Positions 44,006-53,264 of a stretch of 64,000 nucleotides of DNA are shown in pieces. Position 1 is the stretch's first letter. Every line of letters begins with the position of its first letter. This DNA is from Ignisphaera aggregans DSM 17230 (GTDB taxonomy: Archaea; Thermoproteota; Thermoprotei_A; Sulfolobales; Ignisphaeraceae): positions 496,001 through 560,000 of the forward strand of contig CP002098.1 of the NCBI GenBank assembly GCA_000145985.1, written 5' to 3'. A program made the position numbers and the translations under genes. The notes under the pieces are model-generated. The model did no database searches, was not told the DNA's origin, and saw nothing but the letters and a program-made list of their open reading frames with translations.

Positions 44006-44271
44006 ATAGAAAGAGGAATAAGCTTCTAATAGTTATGGATATACTGGAAACATTATCTAGAGAGTCTATAGCTCCAACAAGACTTGCAATACATGTTAAT
44101 ATGCCCTATGACAGACTCATCAATATTCTTAGAGAGCTTGAGTCTAAGGGACTTATAAAAATTGTTGATGGGAGTCATAGCAGAAGTGTTGTATTAACTG
44201 ATAAGGGTTTAAAGCTTTTAGAGGAGTTGAGGAGGATAAAAAATATTTTGAGTGAATATGGACTTCTCTAA
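44002..44271 (+). CDS. Winged-helix transcriptional regulator
   Basis: 89 residues. VMDILETLSRESIAPTRLAI, then MPYDRLINILRELESKGLIK and the wing SHSRSVVLTDKGLKLLEELR, give a compact MarR/ArsR-like winged helix without ligand domain. ATGA overlap with the upstream membrane protein implies co-translation. Confidence 0.85.
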   Translation: MNRKRNKLLIVMDILETLSRESIAPTRLAIHVNMPYDRLINILRELESKGLIKIVDGSHSRSVVLTDKGLKLLEELRRIKNILSEYGLL

Positions 44272-44275
44272 AAGT

Positions 44276-44839
44276 TTATACTGTAAGGCTCTGCGATACC
44301 GTAGTTGTTGAAGTAGCTGTGCTCTCCCATATATTTATACTCGCAATCCTTAGAATACTTCCACTCTCAACATCTATCCATACAAATACCTTACTAGAAT
44401 CCTTGGCAAGCTCTACAACAACTCTAGCAACCCTTAGCGTTACTGTTCCATCGCCATTGACAATCATCTTCATACCGATAGGCATAATTCTCGAGACATT
44501 GTATCCCTCGCTAAGTAACTTACTCGTATTTTCATTAGAGTTCAATATAGAGACTATACGATCTCTAAACTCATCACTTATCTCTACCCCACCCATCAAC
44601 AAACCATGCTTCACACCACCTCTCCACGGCATACCCCACTTAACACTCCACATCATCTCAAAGCTCTTATTGAATCTACATGGCATAGTAATATTGCTGG
44701 GTATTGCCAGAGACTGTTGGAGAGGTGTATTCATTATATTGCTCTTAGTATTCAATGCATATACAGTATATACAACTGTTGTCACTATAGTTGCTACAGC
44801 TATTATAGCTACTATAACACCTATTGTTCTTGTATTCAT
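44276..44839 (-). CDS. Signal-anchored hypothetical protein
   Basis: 187 residues from ATG 44839, preceded by GGTGAG. Single N-terminal helix (TIGVIVAIIAVATIVTTVVY); the remainder is an exported domain with charged/beta segments (MIVNGDGTVTLRVARVVVEL, FVWIDVESGSILRIASINIW) and a final Ser/Thr run. No family recognised. Converges with the winged-helix gene. Confidence 0.66.
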   Translation of the reverse strand: MNTRTIGVIVAIIAVATIVTTVVYTVYALNTKSNIMNTPLQQSLAIPSNITMPCRFNKSFEMMWSVKWGMPWRGGVKHGLLMGGVEISDEFRDRIVSILNSNENTSKLLSEGYNVSRIMPIGMKMIVNGDGTVTLRVARVVVELAKDSSKVFVWIDVESGSILRIASINIWESTATSTTTVSQSLTV

Positions 44840-44938
44840 TTTCTCACCTATTCCAAGATCGAAAAGACTTTGGGAGATATTTAAGTAGGACTCACAAGAT
44901 GTGAATAACAATTTGTTTAGAACTATATTGCACTATGA

Positions 44939-44951
44939 TAAATATTTAAAT
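44939..44951 (+). promoter_or_regulatory. TATA-like box of ABC importer region
   Basis: TAAATATTTAAAT, about 36-48 bp before the ATG at 44987. A second one, TTTTAAAC (45792-45799), precedes the gene at 45832, so that the solute-binding protein operon can start on its own. Confidence 0.45.
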
Positions 44952-44986
44952 GCTGGAATATGTGGTTAATCTAGCCAGGTATCTAT

Positions 44987-45769
44987 ATGAAGATCGTGAG
45001 CCTTTCACCAGCTGTAACAGAGACTCTTTCGTTGCTAGGTCTTGAGGATGAGATTGTTGGTATAACTCCTTGGTGCAAAATGTATCTAAGGGATAGTAAT
45101 AAGGATGTTGTTGGGACGTATCTAACAATAAATTTTGATAAGCTGAAGAGGCTTTCACCAGATATAGTCTTTATCCAGTCTAGAGTTCATGATAAATTCT
45201 ATAGGGTTCTAATAGATATGGGCTTCAATACCTATCTCATACCTCTACCAACAAATATATATGCAGTTATATCCCATATAGTCCTAGATGTTGGGGCTAT
45301 TGTTGGTAGATATATAGAGTCTAGGGAGTTGGGGGATAGGATGGCTGAGGAGATAAGTAGGATTAGGAGATCTGTGGATAGAGATAAGCCTGTGAAGGTC
45401 TATATAGAGTATCTATGGCCGGATAAAACCTATAGCACATCAGGTTCACTAACATTTATAGATGATGCTATAAGAATTGCGGGAGGGCTAAACATATATA
45501 GTGATACTCCAAAAGAGTTCTTCTTTCCAAGAGATGAGGATACTGTGGCTAGAGATCCACAGATAATTCTAGTTAATATAGAGCCTCCATTCGAAGACCT
45601 AACACTAGATGAATATAAAGCTATTAGAAGTAGTCTAGCATCCCTAGGTGCATATCGAGAGAATAGAATATATCTAGTTAGAGAGTCTAGAAATGTTAAT
45701 CTAACTCATTTTGGTCCATCGATAGTATCGACAATAAGGTATATTGCTGATATCCTTAGAAGCCTATGA
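44987..45769 (+). CDS. BtuF/FecB-like solute-binding protein without signal peptide
   Basis: 260 residues. MKIVSLSPAVTETLSLLGLE then VGITPWCKMYLRDS is the start of the periplasmic-binding fold of vitamin B12/siderophore type, and DIVFIQSRVHDKFYRVLIDM (about 58-77) its central helix. No export signal is seen, so the protein may be cytoplasmic and bind a cobamide or iron compound inside the cell, rather than feed a membrane permease. 62 bp upstream of the exported homologue. Confidence 0.75.
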   Translation: MKIVSLSPAVTETLSLLGLEDEIVGITPWCKMYLRDSNKDVVGTYLTINFDKLKRLSPDIVFIQSRVHDKFYRVLIDMGFNTYLIPLPTNIYAVISHIVLDVGAIVGRYIESRELGDRMAEEISRIRRSVDRDKPVKVYIEYLWPDKTYSTSGSLTFIDDAIRIAGGLNIYSDTPKEFFFPRDEDTVARDPQIILVNIEPPFEDLTLDEYKAIRSSLASLGAYRENRIYLVRESRNVNLTHFGPSIVSTIRYIADILRSL

Positions 45770-45831
45770 AGAATTTATAGAGAGTTAACCTTTTAAACCT
45801 TTGGTAATCACTATATGGCTAGGGTAGCCAT

Positions 45832-47133
45832 ATGGATAAGAAGACAATTGTAACAATTGTAGCTGTGGTCATAGCTCTCCTAATGGGTATAGCTATAGGT
45901 GGATATGTATTACCTGGAAGGGAGGTAACTGTAACAGTCACAACCCCATCGACAATACTTCAAACAGTATATACTACTTATACCACGGTTATACCGACAA
46001 CAGTATTATATACTACAACTGTTGCAGTTGAGAGATCATTGCTACAAACTATTCTTACAACATCTATTGTACCTACAACAATAGCAACAACTATCATAAC
46101 AACAGTGCCTACAACAAAACCTGTTACTGAGACTATCACACAGCTACAAACTCTGACAACTGTTGTTGAGAAGATATCTATAGTTGATGCTCTTGGAAGA
46201 TCTATAGAATTTGAGGATATTCCAAAGAGAGTTGTATCAACAATGCCTAGTATTACAGAGATACTATTTGCTCTAGGTCTTGGCGATAGGGTTGTAGGTG
46301 TTACTACATATTGTAACTATCCACCAGAGGTTCCAAAACTTGTTGAGGAGGGTAAGATACAGACTGTTGGAGGTCCATGGACACTCGATCTAGAGAAGAT
46401 AGTAGCTCTAAAACCAGATCTAGTACTGCTATCGGTATCCCCCCATGTTAGACTTAAGGATAAGTTTGATGAGTATGGACTTAAAACAGTATTTCTAAAG
46501 AGTAACACTGCTCAGAATATCTATGAGATTTATAGTGATATAATGCTTGTTGCAAAAATATTTAGGGTTGAGGATAGAGCTCAGAGTCTTATAGATGAGA
46601 TGGATGCAAAACTAAATAGTATAACCTCCAAGTTGGTAGGTGTTACAAAGCCAAGGGTTCTACATCTCGTAGGACCACCTTCATGGGGTCTCTATAGTGC
46701 TGGTGGAAATACATTTATTGGATGGCTTATAGAGACTGCTGGTGGTGTCAATATAGCTAGACAGTATACTGGATGGCCACGGCTAGACTATGAATTTATA
46801 TTGTCACAGGATCCTGAGGTAATTGTAATAACTGTTCATGATGTAGATCCAAATGCTATATATAACGAGATAATCAATACACCGATTACTGAAACAAGTG
46901 CTTGGAAGAATGGCAGAGTATATCTGCTATTGGGAGAGGCAGACGATGTTTTATCTAGACCTGGTCCAAGGATTGTAGAGGCTTTGGATATCTTGGCTCA
47001 TATAATTCATCCAGAGATATTTGGAGAGATTCAGAGAGCTGATGTTGTTAATATAGCTAGGGTATCTGCTACACCTATACCTACACCTATACCGTTCTCT
47101 ATAGCTAGTGACATGGCTGTAGCAGAGGTATAG
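45832..47133 (+). CDS. Membrane-anchored BtuF/FecB-like solute-binding protein
   Basis: 433 residues. N-terminal anchor (IVTIVAVVIALLMGIAIGGY), a Thr-rich linker (about 30-115, repeated TT/VP blocks), then the binding domain: FEDIPKRVVSTMPSITEILF (about 125-144), ALGLGDRVVGVTTYC, PDLVLLSVSPH, GNTFIGWLIETAGGVNIARQ. Belongs to the cobalamin/Fe3+-siderophore binding protein family. Together with the following permease and ATPase it is a complete importer. The linker style matches that of the binding protein at 527-2644. Confidence 0.9.
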   Translation: MDKKTIVTIVAVVIALLMGIAIGGYVLPGREVTVTVTTPSTILQTVYTTYTTVIPTTVLYTTTVAVERSLLQTILTTSIVPTTIATTIITTVPTTKPVTETITQLQTLTTVVEKISIVDALGRSIEFEDIPKRVVSTMPSITEILFALGLGDRVVGVTTYCNYPPEVPKLVEEGKIQTVGGPWTLDLEKIVALKPDLVLLSVSPHVRLKDKFDEYGLKTVFLKSNTAQNIYEIYSDIMLVAKIFRVEDRAQSLIDEMDAKLNSITSKLVGVTKPRVLHLVGPPSWGLYSAGGNTFIGWLIETAGGVNIARQYTGWPRLDYEFILSQDPEVIVITVHDVDPNAIYNEIINTPITETSAWKNGRVYLLLGEADDVLSRPGPRIVEALDILAHIIHPEIFGEIQRADVVNIARVSATPIPTPIPFSIASDMAVAEV

Positions 47134-47135
47134 AT

Positions 47136-48170
47136 ATGGCGATATCTCTACGTAGATCTACAATAAAACGTTTTTTAATATCAATTATATTCACATCTAT
47201 ACTTCTATTTATATCAGTGCTAATCTCATTCTCCATAGGATCCTCAGGGCTTAGCCCTATAAAGGTCTTCCTCAATATTGTGGGTATCGAGAGAGACGAA
47301 TATGTTTCAAAGATAGTTAGCCTCAGGGTTGTAAGGACATGTGCAGCTATGCTTACAGGTTCTCTCCTAGGGCTTTCAGGACTTTTGATGCAGACTGTTA
47401 CTAGAAATCCTCTGGCAGATCCATATATCCTTGGACTTGCCTCTACAGCACTAACATTTGAGGCTATTGCAATTCTTCTAAATCCTTCTACACTCGCTTC
47501 AAGATATATGCTCATAGCTATAGCTTTTATAGGTGCTCTTACTGGATACGGAATTACATATTCACTGAGTAGAATTGCTGGGGGTACTACTCTTGCACTC
47601 GTTCTAGCGGGTATTGCTGTAGCCTCTCTATTCTCAGGAGTCTCACACATACTTCTCTATATTCTAAATGCTCTCAATAGACTTCCTGCACCTTGGTACT
47701 ATCTCTCAATGGGCTCTGTAGTCCCTGTACTTGGATCAGAAATCATATATCTTATCATACCGCTTATAGTAGGCTTCATAGTCTCGCTACTTCTCTTTAA
47801 ACCCCTCAATCTCTATATCTATGGAGATTCATATGTAGCTCAATATGGCTATAAACCATCGTTTGTAATGAGTATTACAACAGTTATCGCTAGTCTTTTA
47901 ACAGCCTCGGCAACAGCTATAGTCGGAGTTGTTGGTTTTCTAGGGCTTGCAGTACCCCATATAGTTAGATTCTTTGTTGGTTCTGACCACAGATTTACAA
48001 TACCCTTGACAGTTATTGTTGGTGGTATAGTGGCACTGCTTTCAGATGTATGTGTAAGGCTTGTAGCGATATATGTTAAGGGTCTTGGCGAACTACCCCT
48101 AGGTATTATTACAAGTATTATTGGCGCTCCTTTTCTAGCATATCTAATTGTTGTGAGGGTTAGGAGATGA
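47136..48170 (+). CDS. FecCD/BtuC-like ABC permease
   Basis: 344 residues, nine to ten helices. RTCAAMLTGSLLGLSGLLMQ and TRNPLADPYILGLAS (about 67-102), and VGFLGLAVPHIVRFFVGSDH (about 268-287) are typical of the FecCD family. Starts 2 bp after the binding-protein stop; its end overlaps the ATPase start by four bases. Confidence 0.93.
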   Translation: MAISLRRSTIKRFLISIIFTSILLFISVLISFSIGSSGLSPIKVFLNIVGIERDEYVSKIVSLRVVRTCAAMLTGSLLGLSGLLMQTVTRNPLADPYILGLASTALTFEAIAILLNPSTLASRYMLIAIAFIGALTGYGITYSLSRIAGGTTLALVLAGIAVASLFSGVSHILLYILNALNRLPAPWYYLSMGSVVPVLGSEIIYLIIPLIVGFIVSLLLFKPLNLYIYGDSYVAQYGYKPSFVMSITTVIASLLTASATAIVGVVGFLGLAVPHIVRFFVGSDHRFTIPLTVIVGGIVALLSDVCVRLVAIYVKGLGELPLGIITSIIGAPFLAYLIVVRVRR

Positions 48171-48943
48171 GGATAAGGATAAGAGATATAGAGTTCTACT
48201 ACAACTCTACAAAGATCCTAGATGGGATAACTCTTGAGGTTGGAGAGGGCGAGAATCTCTATATCATAGGTCCTAATGGTGCTGGTAAGACAACACTTCT
48301 AAAGGTTATAGCAAGAGTTTTAGAGCCTTTGAAAGGTGTTGTATATATCGATGGAAAGGACTATAGGCTTTATAACCCTAGGGAGTTGGCAAAGATGATA
48401 AGCTATGTTGATCCACATGTAGATAGATCTATACCATCGACAGTATACCACTTCTTGCTAACAGCTAGATACCCCCACCAAAAATCTCTCCAAATCGTTG
48501 AGAGTGAGGATGATGTTGTAGCAATAGATAGAGTTGCAAAGGCTTTTGGCATCGATCATCTACTGGATAGAAGACTCGATCAGCTTAGTAGTGGAGAGCT
48601 TCAGAGAGTTGTTATCGCAAGAGCCTTTGTCCAAGAGCCAGAGATAGTATTGTTGGATGAGCCATCAGCATTTCTAGATATTAGATATAGGATGGAGGTT
48701 CTAGAATATGTCAAGAGATTTATATCTAGCAGCAATAGAGTTGCTATAGTAGCTATACACGATCTCTACCTAGCCTCCCTCTATGCCGATCGCATAGCTG
48801 TTTTAAGCAATGGTAGAATAGTTGCTGTTGGAACCCCCGAAGAAGTTTTCTCAAGCAGGGTTATAGAAGATGTATATGGTGTTAAGATAGAGCTTATACA
48901 GATAAACGGAAGGTATATACCTATACCAGTGGAGACCAGATGA
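48167..48943 (+). CDS. FecE/BtuD-like ABC ATP-binding protein
   Basis: 258 residues. Walker A IIGPNGAGKTTLLKV (about 34-48), signature LSSGELQRVVIARA (about 143), Walker B IVLLDEPSAFLD and His switch AIHDLYLAS. Overlaps the permease gene and the radical SAM gene (ATGA each side). Confidence 0.94.
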   Translation: MRIRIRDIEFYYNSTKILDGITLEVGEGENLYIIGPNGAGKTTLLKVIARVLEPLKGVVYIDGKDYRLYNPRELAKMISYVDPHVDRSIPSTVYHFLLTARYPHQKSLQIVESEDDVVAIDRVAKAFGIDHLLDRRLDQLSSGELQRVVIARAFVQEPEIVLLDEPSAFLDIRYRMEVLEYVKRFISSSNRVAIVAIHDLYLASLYADRIAVLSNGRIVAVGTPEEVFSSRVIEDVYGVKIELIQINGRYIPIPVETR

Positions 48944-49743
48944 AGACATCTATATACCACATAACGTTTTTTGATGCCAATAAATCCCTCTATATACAGT
49001 TCCACAACTGTAACTTTAGGTGCCTGGGGTGTATAAGGAGGCTTGGTATATGGGATTCACATCTATCTAGAGAGATCAGAGATATTTTAATGAGTTTCTA
49101 TAGAGATGTAGAAAGTGTATATCTATCTATAGATGCTCTGAGAAGTATAGCTCTATACACAAAGGATTTTCTAGATGCAAGAATTGCTATCCTTGGTGGT
49201 GGAGAGCCAACAGCAGATAAAATGTTTAGAGAGGTTGTAGAGATTCTCAATGGTATCGATATGGAGATAAGGGTTTTGACAAATGGATACAACTTGGATA
49301 GATATATAGATATTCTAGGAGATGTTGATGCATATATAGTTCTAAGTATAAAGAGTATAGATAGAGATAAACACTTGTTCTATACAGGTAGAGATCTTGA
49401 TACAATTCTCAAGAACTTTGTAGAGGTATATAGAAGAGGTCTAAGGATATCTATAGAGACTATAGATATACCTGGATTCAATGATCCTAGCGATATAGAG
49501 AAACTGGCTATGTATATATCATCTATAGATCCATCGATAGAGCTTATAATAGATAGCTATATACCTGTACCACAAACCCCATGGGGAAGACCATCAGAGA
49601 CAGAGATGCTTGAGGCAGGGAAGAGAGCAAGGAAATATCTCAAAAATGTCTATCTAAGAGGACTAGAGATATCTAAGCCAATTGGAAATATACTACTTAT
49701 ACATCCACCACTACCACTAAAAGTATCCCCATGCAATAAATAG
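48940..49743 (+). CDS. Radical SAM protein joined to the ABC importer operon
   Basis: 267 residues. YIQFHNCNFRCLGC (about 18-31) holds the CxxxCxxC cluster site; RIAILGGGEPTADK (about 83) the GGE motif; LTNGYNLDRYIDIL and YIVLSIKSID follow. Resembles pyruvate-formate-lyase activating enzyme-like/AmmeMemoRadiSam-type proteins. The start overlaps the ATPase stop by four bases, strong evidence of coupling with a cobalamin- or iron-type importer, perhaps to process the imported cofactor. Confidence 0.85.
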   Translation: MKTSIYHITFFDANKSLYIQFHNCNFRCLGCIRRLGIWDSHLSREIRDILMSFYRDVESVYLSIDALRSIALYTKDFLDARIAILGGGEPTADKMFREVVEILNGIDMEIRVLTNGYNLDRYIDILGDVDAYIVLSIKSIDRDKHLFYTGRDLDTILKNFVEVYRRGLRISIETIDIPGFNDPSDIEKLAMYISSIDPSIELIIDSYIPVPQTPWGRPSETEMLEAGKRARKYLKNVYLRGLEISKPIGNILLIHPPLPLKVSPCNK

Positions 49744-49813
49744 ATAGGATTAGCCATAGAGATTTAAACCATAGCTACACCATCTATTAGTCAACCCTCT
49801 TCAGTATTACCCA

Positions 49814-50241
49814 CTATACTCCTGTAGTAGTACATAAACAAGAACCGTATATAGCATATCTATAGCCTCTAACCCCTACCTCAAAACCCCTCTCAATTAT
49901 ATCCAAAGCCTATAAAACCTCTCTAGATATCCAAACACCTATTGCCTCAGATAGAAGACCCCTCTTCAAATCAAATAAAGAGGCTTTTACAGCATATCTA
50001 CTAATAGCTATAGCTATTCTATCCAACACCAAAAATCTCTACACTCCTTCTTATTCGCATCATAGACGGCTAAATAGAATATCTCTGCAAGAGAATCCAT
50101 AACACTTCTATTCCTTATAATCTGATACAATTCACCACATCTAATCTCCTCAACATGTTGAGGAGATATAGACAAGCTATCACCACATACTCTATATAGG
50201 ATATAGAACCCTCTATATATATCTAACTCCTCCATCACCAC
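49814..50241 (-). pseudogene. Frameshifted gene of unknown family
   Basis: ATG 50241 opens a 75-codon frame (ELDIYRGFYILYRVCGDSLS...AEIFYLAVYDANKKECRDF) ending in CWIE and TAG at 50014. A +1 shift near KKECRDF would instead continue VLDRIAIAISRYAVKASLFD then LKRGLLSEAIGVWISREVL to a TAG, beyond which the same frame remains open for 33 more codons (ALDIIERGFEVGVRGYRYAI). One frameshift and one in-frame stop suggest decay of a gene of about 140 residues. I do not recognise the family; the helical pattern could be HEPN-like. Confidence 0.4.
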
Positions 50242-50305
50242 ATACTTACAATCCTAAACTAGGAAACAGACAACTATTTAAATCCAGCCACATAAACCTT
50301 TACAT

Positions 50306-50657
50306 CTTTCAATCCCATACATTAAATCACCACAGAATATATGCACACCACATTCTATCCATACAGACTATTGCAATAGACTCTATGCAATATTTATAAA
50401 CCTATATATAAGCTCATTTTACATATATAGAGAATGTATACACTCTAATTGTTGTCGAGGTGTACTCATTATTCTAGTTGACACAATTGCAATAACTCTA
50501 TTGCCACTCCATAGCCTTCACATCATTGATGGTTGAAGAATATAGCCTTTAATGATCTGCAAAAAGATTTTTAAATCTTAATCAAGTATTTATACATAAG
50601 ACTCTGAATCCATATATGGAGACTAGGATAAGAAAAGAATAGACGGGTCATAACCCG
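50306..50657 (+). promoter_or_regulatory. CRISPR leader of array 2
   Basis: Inverted near-copy of the array 1 leader; starts at a repeat-like CTTTCAATCCCATA (50306-50319). It shares blocks such as TAAACCTATATATAAGCTCA, TAGACTCTATGCAATATTTA and GACTAGGATAAGAAAAGAAT with it. TTTTTAAAT (about 50570-50578) is TATA-like on the transcribed strand, and GAATCCATATATGG (about 50607-50620) is the embedded repeat-like motif, about 40 bp before the first true repeat. Confidence 0.75.
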
Positions 50658-51314
50658 GAATCCTATAAATGGAATTGAAAGCTCTGGAATCTCATCGCTT
50701 ACATTCATAGTTAGACCTGGCAAGCAGTGAATCCTATAAATGGAATTGAAAGTACAGACCTATAACATTGAGCAAGTATCCAGAACAGTATGAAAGGAAG
50801 AATCCTATAAATGGAATTGAAAGTTACCCGTGAGCGGATCCATCTTCGAATATGTTATGAGTCCTGTAAGAATCCTATAAATGGAATTGAAAGATCGTAT
50901 CACGGATCTTGGCAAAGACGTCAATATCAGAAATTGAGGAATCCTATAAATGGAATTGAAAGATAGAGAAGATATGCAGCCAGACTAGACCTGATAAACA
51001 CTCTACAGTTAAGAATCCTATAAATGGAATTGAAAGGTAGACGTAGCAACACGCGGCCACAGACCGCCATCCACCTTCAAGAATCCTATAAATGGAATTG
51101 AAAGTGTGGAGAAAACTTGGAAATGATTTTGATCAAACACAGAAATGGAATCTGAATCCTATAAATGGAATTGAAAGCACTGAGTTCTCATTAGTTTTTT
51201 CTTTTAAGGTGTGTCCACCTAGAATCCTATAAATGGAATTGAAAGCTGAGGGGCTGGCCTCTGTGATTCTGAGAGCCATTTGACAACTAGGAATCCTACA
51301 AATGGAATTGAAAG
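50658..51314 (+). CRISPR. CRISPR array 2, 10 repeats, 9 spacers
   Basis: 24-nt repeats start at 50658, 50729, 50800, 50870, 50939, 51013, 51081, 51154, 51222 and 51291 (form GAATCCTATAAATGG...ATTGAAAG); spacers are 44-50 nt. The last repeat has one change (CTACAAATGG), a normal distal degeneration. Transcription is on the plus strand from the leader at 50306-50657. Compared with array 1 the repeat differs at two bases. The array faces the type III operon that starts about 2 kb beyond on the opposite strand. Confidence 0.97.
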
Positions 51315-51393
51315 TAGCTATTGATGAGTGATGAGTAGCTCTGATTCAGTTGTTTCATAACTAGTATTGGTAAGTGTTGCTACATCTAGAGAT

Positions 51394-51594
51394 CTATTTC
51401 TTCTTAGCCTCACTCTTATAGTTATATACAGAAACCTCGTCTTTTGGATAAATCCTGCCTATCCTATCCCTAGAAACCTCATGGATATAGCCAATCCTCT
51501 CCTTTAGAACCATAGGTATTTCGCCAAAGTCTGATATACAGATCTCTATAAACTCTAAAAACTTATTGGATAGACAACTCCATAGCAATACCAT
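51394..51594 (-). CDS. Hypothetical small protein, 66 residues
   Basis: FGEIPMVLKERIGYIHEVSR and a Lys-rich tail (YKSEAKKK). No ribosome site or TATA box is convincing at ATG 51594; an internal ATG (51513) gives a 39-residue product. Existence uncertain, no family recognised. Confidence 0.3.
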   Translation of the reverse strand: MVLLWSCLSNKFLEFIEICISDFGEIPMVLKERIGYIHEVSRDRIGRIYPKDEVSVYNYKSEAKKK

Positions 51595-51721
51595 GTCTTT
51601 AAGACGATCTCTGTAGAGCTATGAAATATAGTTATAGCAATTGGGTATCTCTAGAAATGTATTTGATTGGATAGAGATCTTGATAATCATGTCAAGTGAT
51701 GTAGAAGATCCGTGGATATAT

Positions 51722-52339
51722 CTAGTGCTGAGTGGTTTGTTTCTCCTCCTCTTTCTTTTCCTGTTCCCTAAGCTTTCTATATGCTAGTCCAACCATTATA
51801 GATGCATATATGTGTAGCTTCCATGCCTCTGGATACTCTCCATACTCTCTAACAGCTTTTCTAGCTAGATTCAGTAACTCGTATGCTTCTTCAAGTGGTA
51901 GACTCTTCTCCTTCTCGCTTTTGTCTAGAAGCTCCTTCAGTCTCTTCCACTCCTCCTTAGTAAATGGATTACCTACAGCTAGCTTAACAAGATTTCTAGC
52001 CTCTGTAAGAACCATATCAGCTGCAGAAGACTTCAACACACCCTCAGAAACGAGATACCTTACAAAAAACTCTTGATAGCCTATAAATGCATCACCCAAC
52101 CTCCTAACCATTAGTCCAACTCTATCAATTCTCTCACTAAGCCTCCTCTCAACCTCATCAATCCTCCTATTCAGTCTCTCCTCAACCTCAACAAATCTTC
52201 TATCAATTTCTCTAAACCTGGCATCAATCTCATCAAACTTTTTACCAAGCCAATAAGCAAGAGAGGAGATAGAGATAACTACAGACGCTAGAGAAGCTAG
52301 CGAAGCTATGAATTCGGGTGTGAATTGGGGTAGCGACAT
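51722..52339 (-). CDS. Membrane-anchored coiled-coil protein
   Basis: 205 residues from ATG 52339; TTATATAC at 52371-52378 upstream makes the longer 52402 start unlikely. N-terminal helix (FIASLASLASVVISISSLAY) followed by a charged coiled coil (FDEIDARFREIDRRFVEVEE, RLNRRIDEVERRLSERIDR), then a helical C-terminal domain (GNPFTKEEWKRLKELLDKSE). Resembles multicopy crenarchaeal coiled-coil proteins of unknown role; no link to the neighbouring CRISPR genes is evident besides position. Confidence 0.65.
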   Translation of the reverse strand: MSLPQFTPEFIASLASLASVVISISSLAYWLGKKFDEIDARFREIDRRFVEVEERLNRRIDEVERRLSERIDRVGLMVRRLGDAFIGYQEFFVRYLVSEGVLKSSAADMVLTEARNLVKLAVGNPFTKEEWKRLKELLDKSEKEKSLPLEEAYELLNLARKAVREYGEYPEAWKLHIYASIMVGLAYRKLREQEKKEEEKQTTQH

Positions 52340-52398
52340 ATGTATCCATATATATGAAGCTCTACAGAGCTTATATACTATATACCCAACATAAGAAT

Positions 52399-53100
52399 TC
52401 ACTGTCCATATCTATATACCTTATATATCCTTGCAATTATTCTGCCATAGCCTGTCAATCTATATATCGTCCTCCTTCCCTGCAACAATTTTTCTACCAA
52501 TCCCTTTCTCACTAATCTATTCAATGTCTTTCTCACTGTATCTATACTTCTATTATCTGTTAATAGATCTATAGATGCTTCCCCTAGCTCTAATAGCCTT
52601 GCCAATACCTCTAGCTGTTTCTCTGTATATCTACTATATACTCTATATAGATGTTTCGGAATCTCTATAACTCTAGATGCATCTTCAGGTCCACTAAAAA
52701 CTGTTGTATCTATAGAGACAATACTTCTTATGATGTCTATAGAGAAGAGAGTTGCAAGCACAAGTATCCTCATACCACCTAGTAGATAGACCTCAAGAGA
52801 GTTACAATCCCTTAAAACACTCGCTATACAGCTAGAAACATTCTCTACAACACCAAGAAAATCATCTCCATATACATCAACCTCACAAATCCTTACACAC
52901 TCATCAAAATCTATACCAAGACCCTCAACAAATCTCTCAACACCATATAAAGCATCCCTAAAACGCTTAACCTCATAATCACCCCTAGCCCTAGAAACAA
53001 CAAGTATAACCCTATCACCATGCTTAAGACCACCACGAAAAACAATAGCCCTAGAAACAAACTCCCAACTCCAACCAAAACTAACAACAATACAACTCAT
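52399..53100 (-). CDS. Csa3-like CARF-HTH CRISPR regulator
   Basis: 233 residues. The N-terminal Rossmann-like CARF half (IVVSFGWSWEFVSRAIVFRG, DRVILVVSRARG, LEVYLLGGMRILVLATLFS; the GG loop near 109 is the typical ligand loop) is followed by a winged helix (LLELGEASIDLLTDNRSIDT, VRKTLNRLVRKGLVEKLLQG). Csa3-type proteins bind cyclic tetra-adenylate and regulate CRISPR or cas genes. It precedes the array-side end of the type III operon and points away from it, on the same strand as the operon and 165 bp downstream. Confidence 0.82.
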   Translation of the reverse strand: MSCIVVSFGWSWEFVSRAIVFRGGLKHGDRVILVVSRARGDYEVKRFRDALYGVERFVEGLGIDFDECVRICEVDVYGDDFLGVVENVSSCIASVLRDCNSLEVYLLGGMRILVLATLFSIDIIRSIVSIDTTVFSGPEDASRVIEIPKHLYRVYSRYTEKQLEVLARLLELGEASIDLLTDNRSIDTVRKTLNRLVRKGLVEKLLQGRRTIYRLTGYGRIIARIYKVYRYGQ

Positions 53101-53264
53101 AGACAACCCTATACAGAAACAAGAAACACAGACTAATAGCTCTACTATACAACATTCATGGATATAGCGATATGTTTTGATCTAAATAACATTAGCTATA
53201 CTATTACACTTGAAATATACTAGTCTTTGTCCATATAGGAGTTGTTTTAGTTCCACAACAGATA

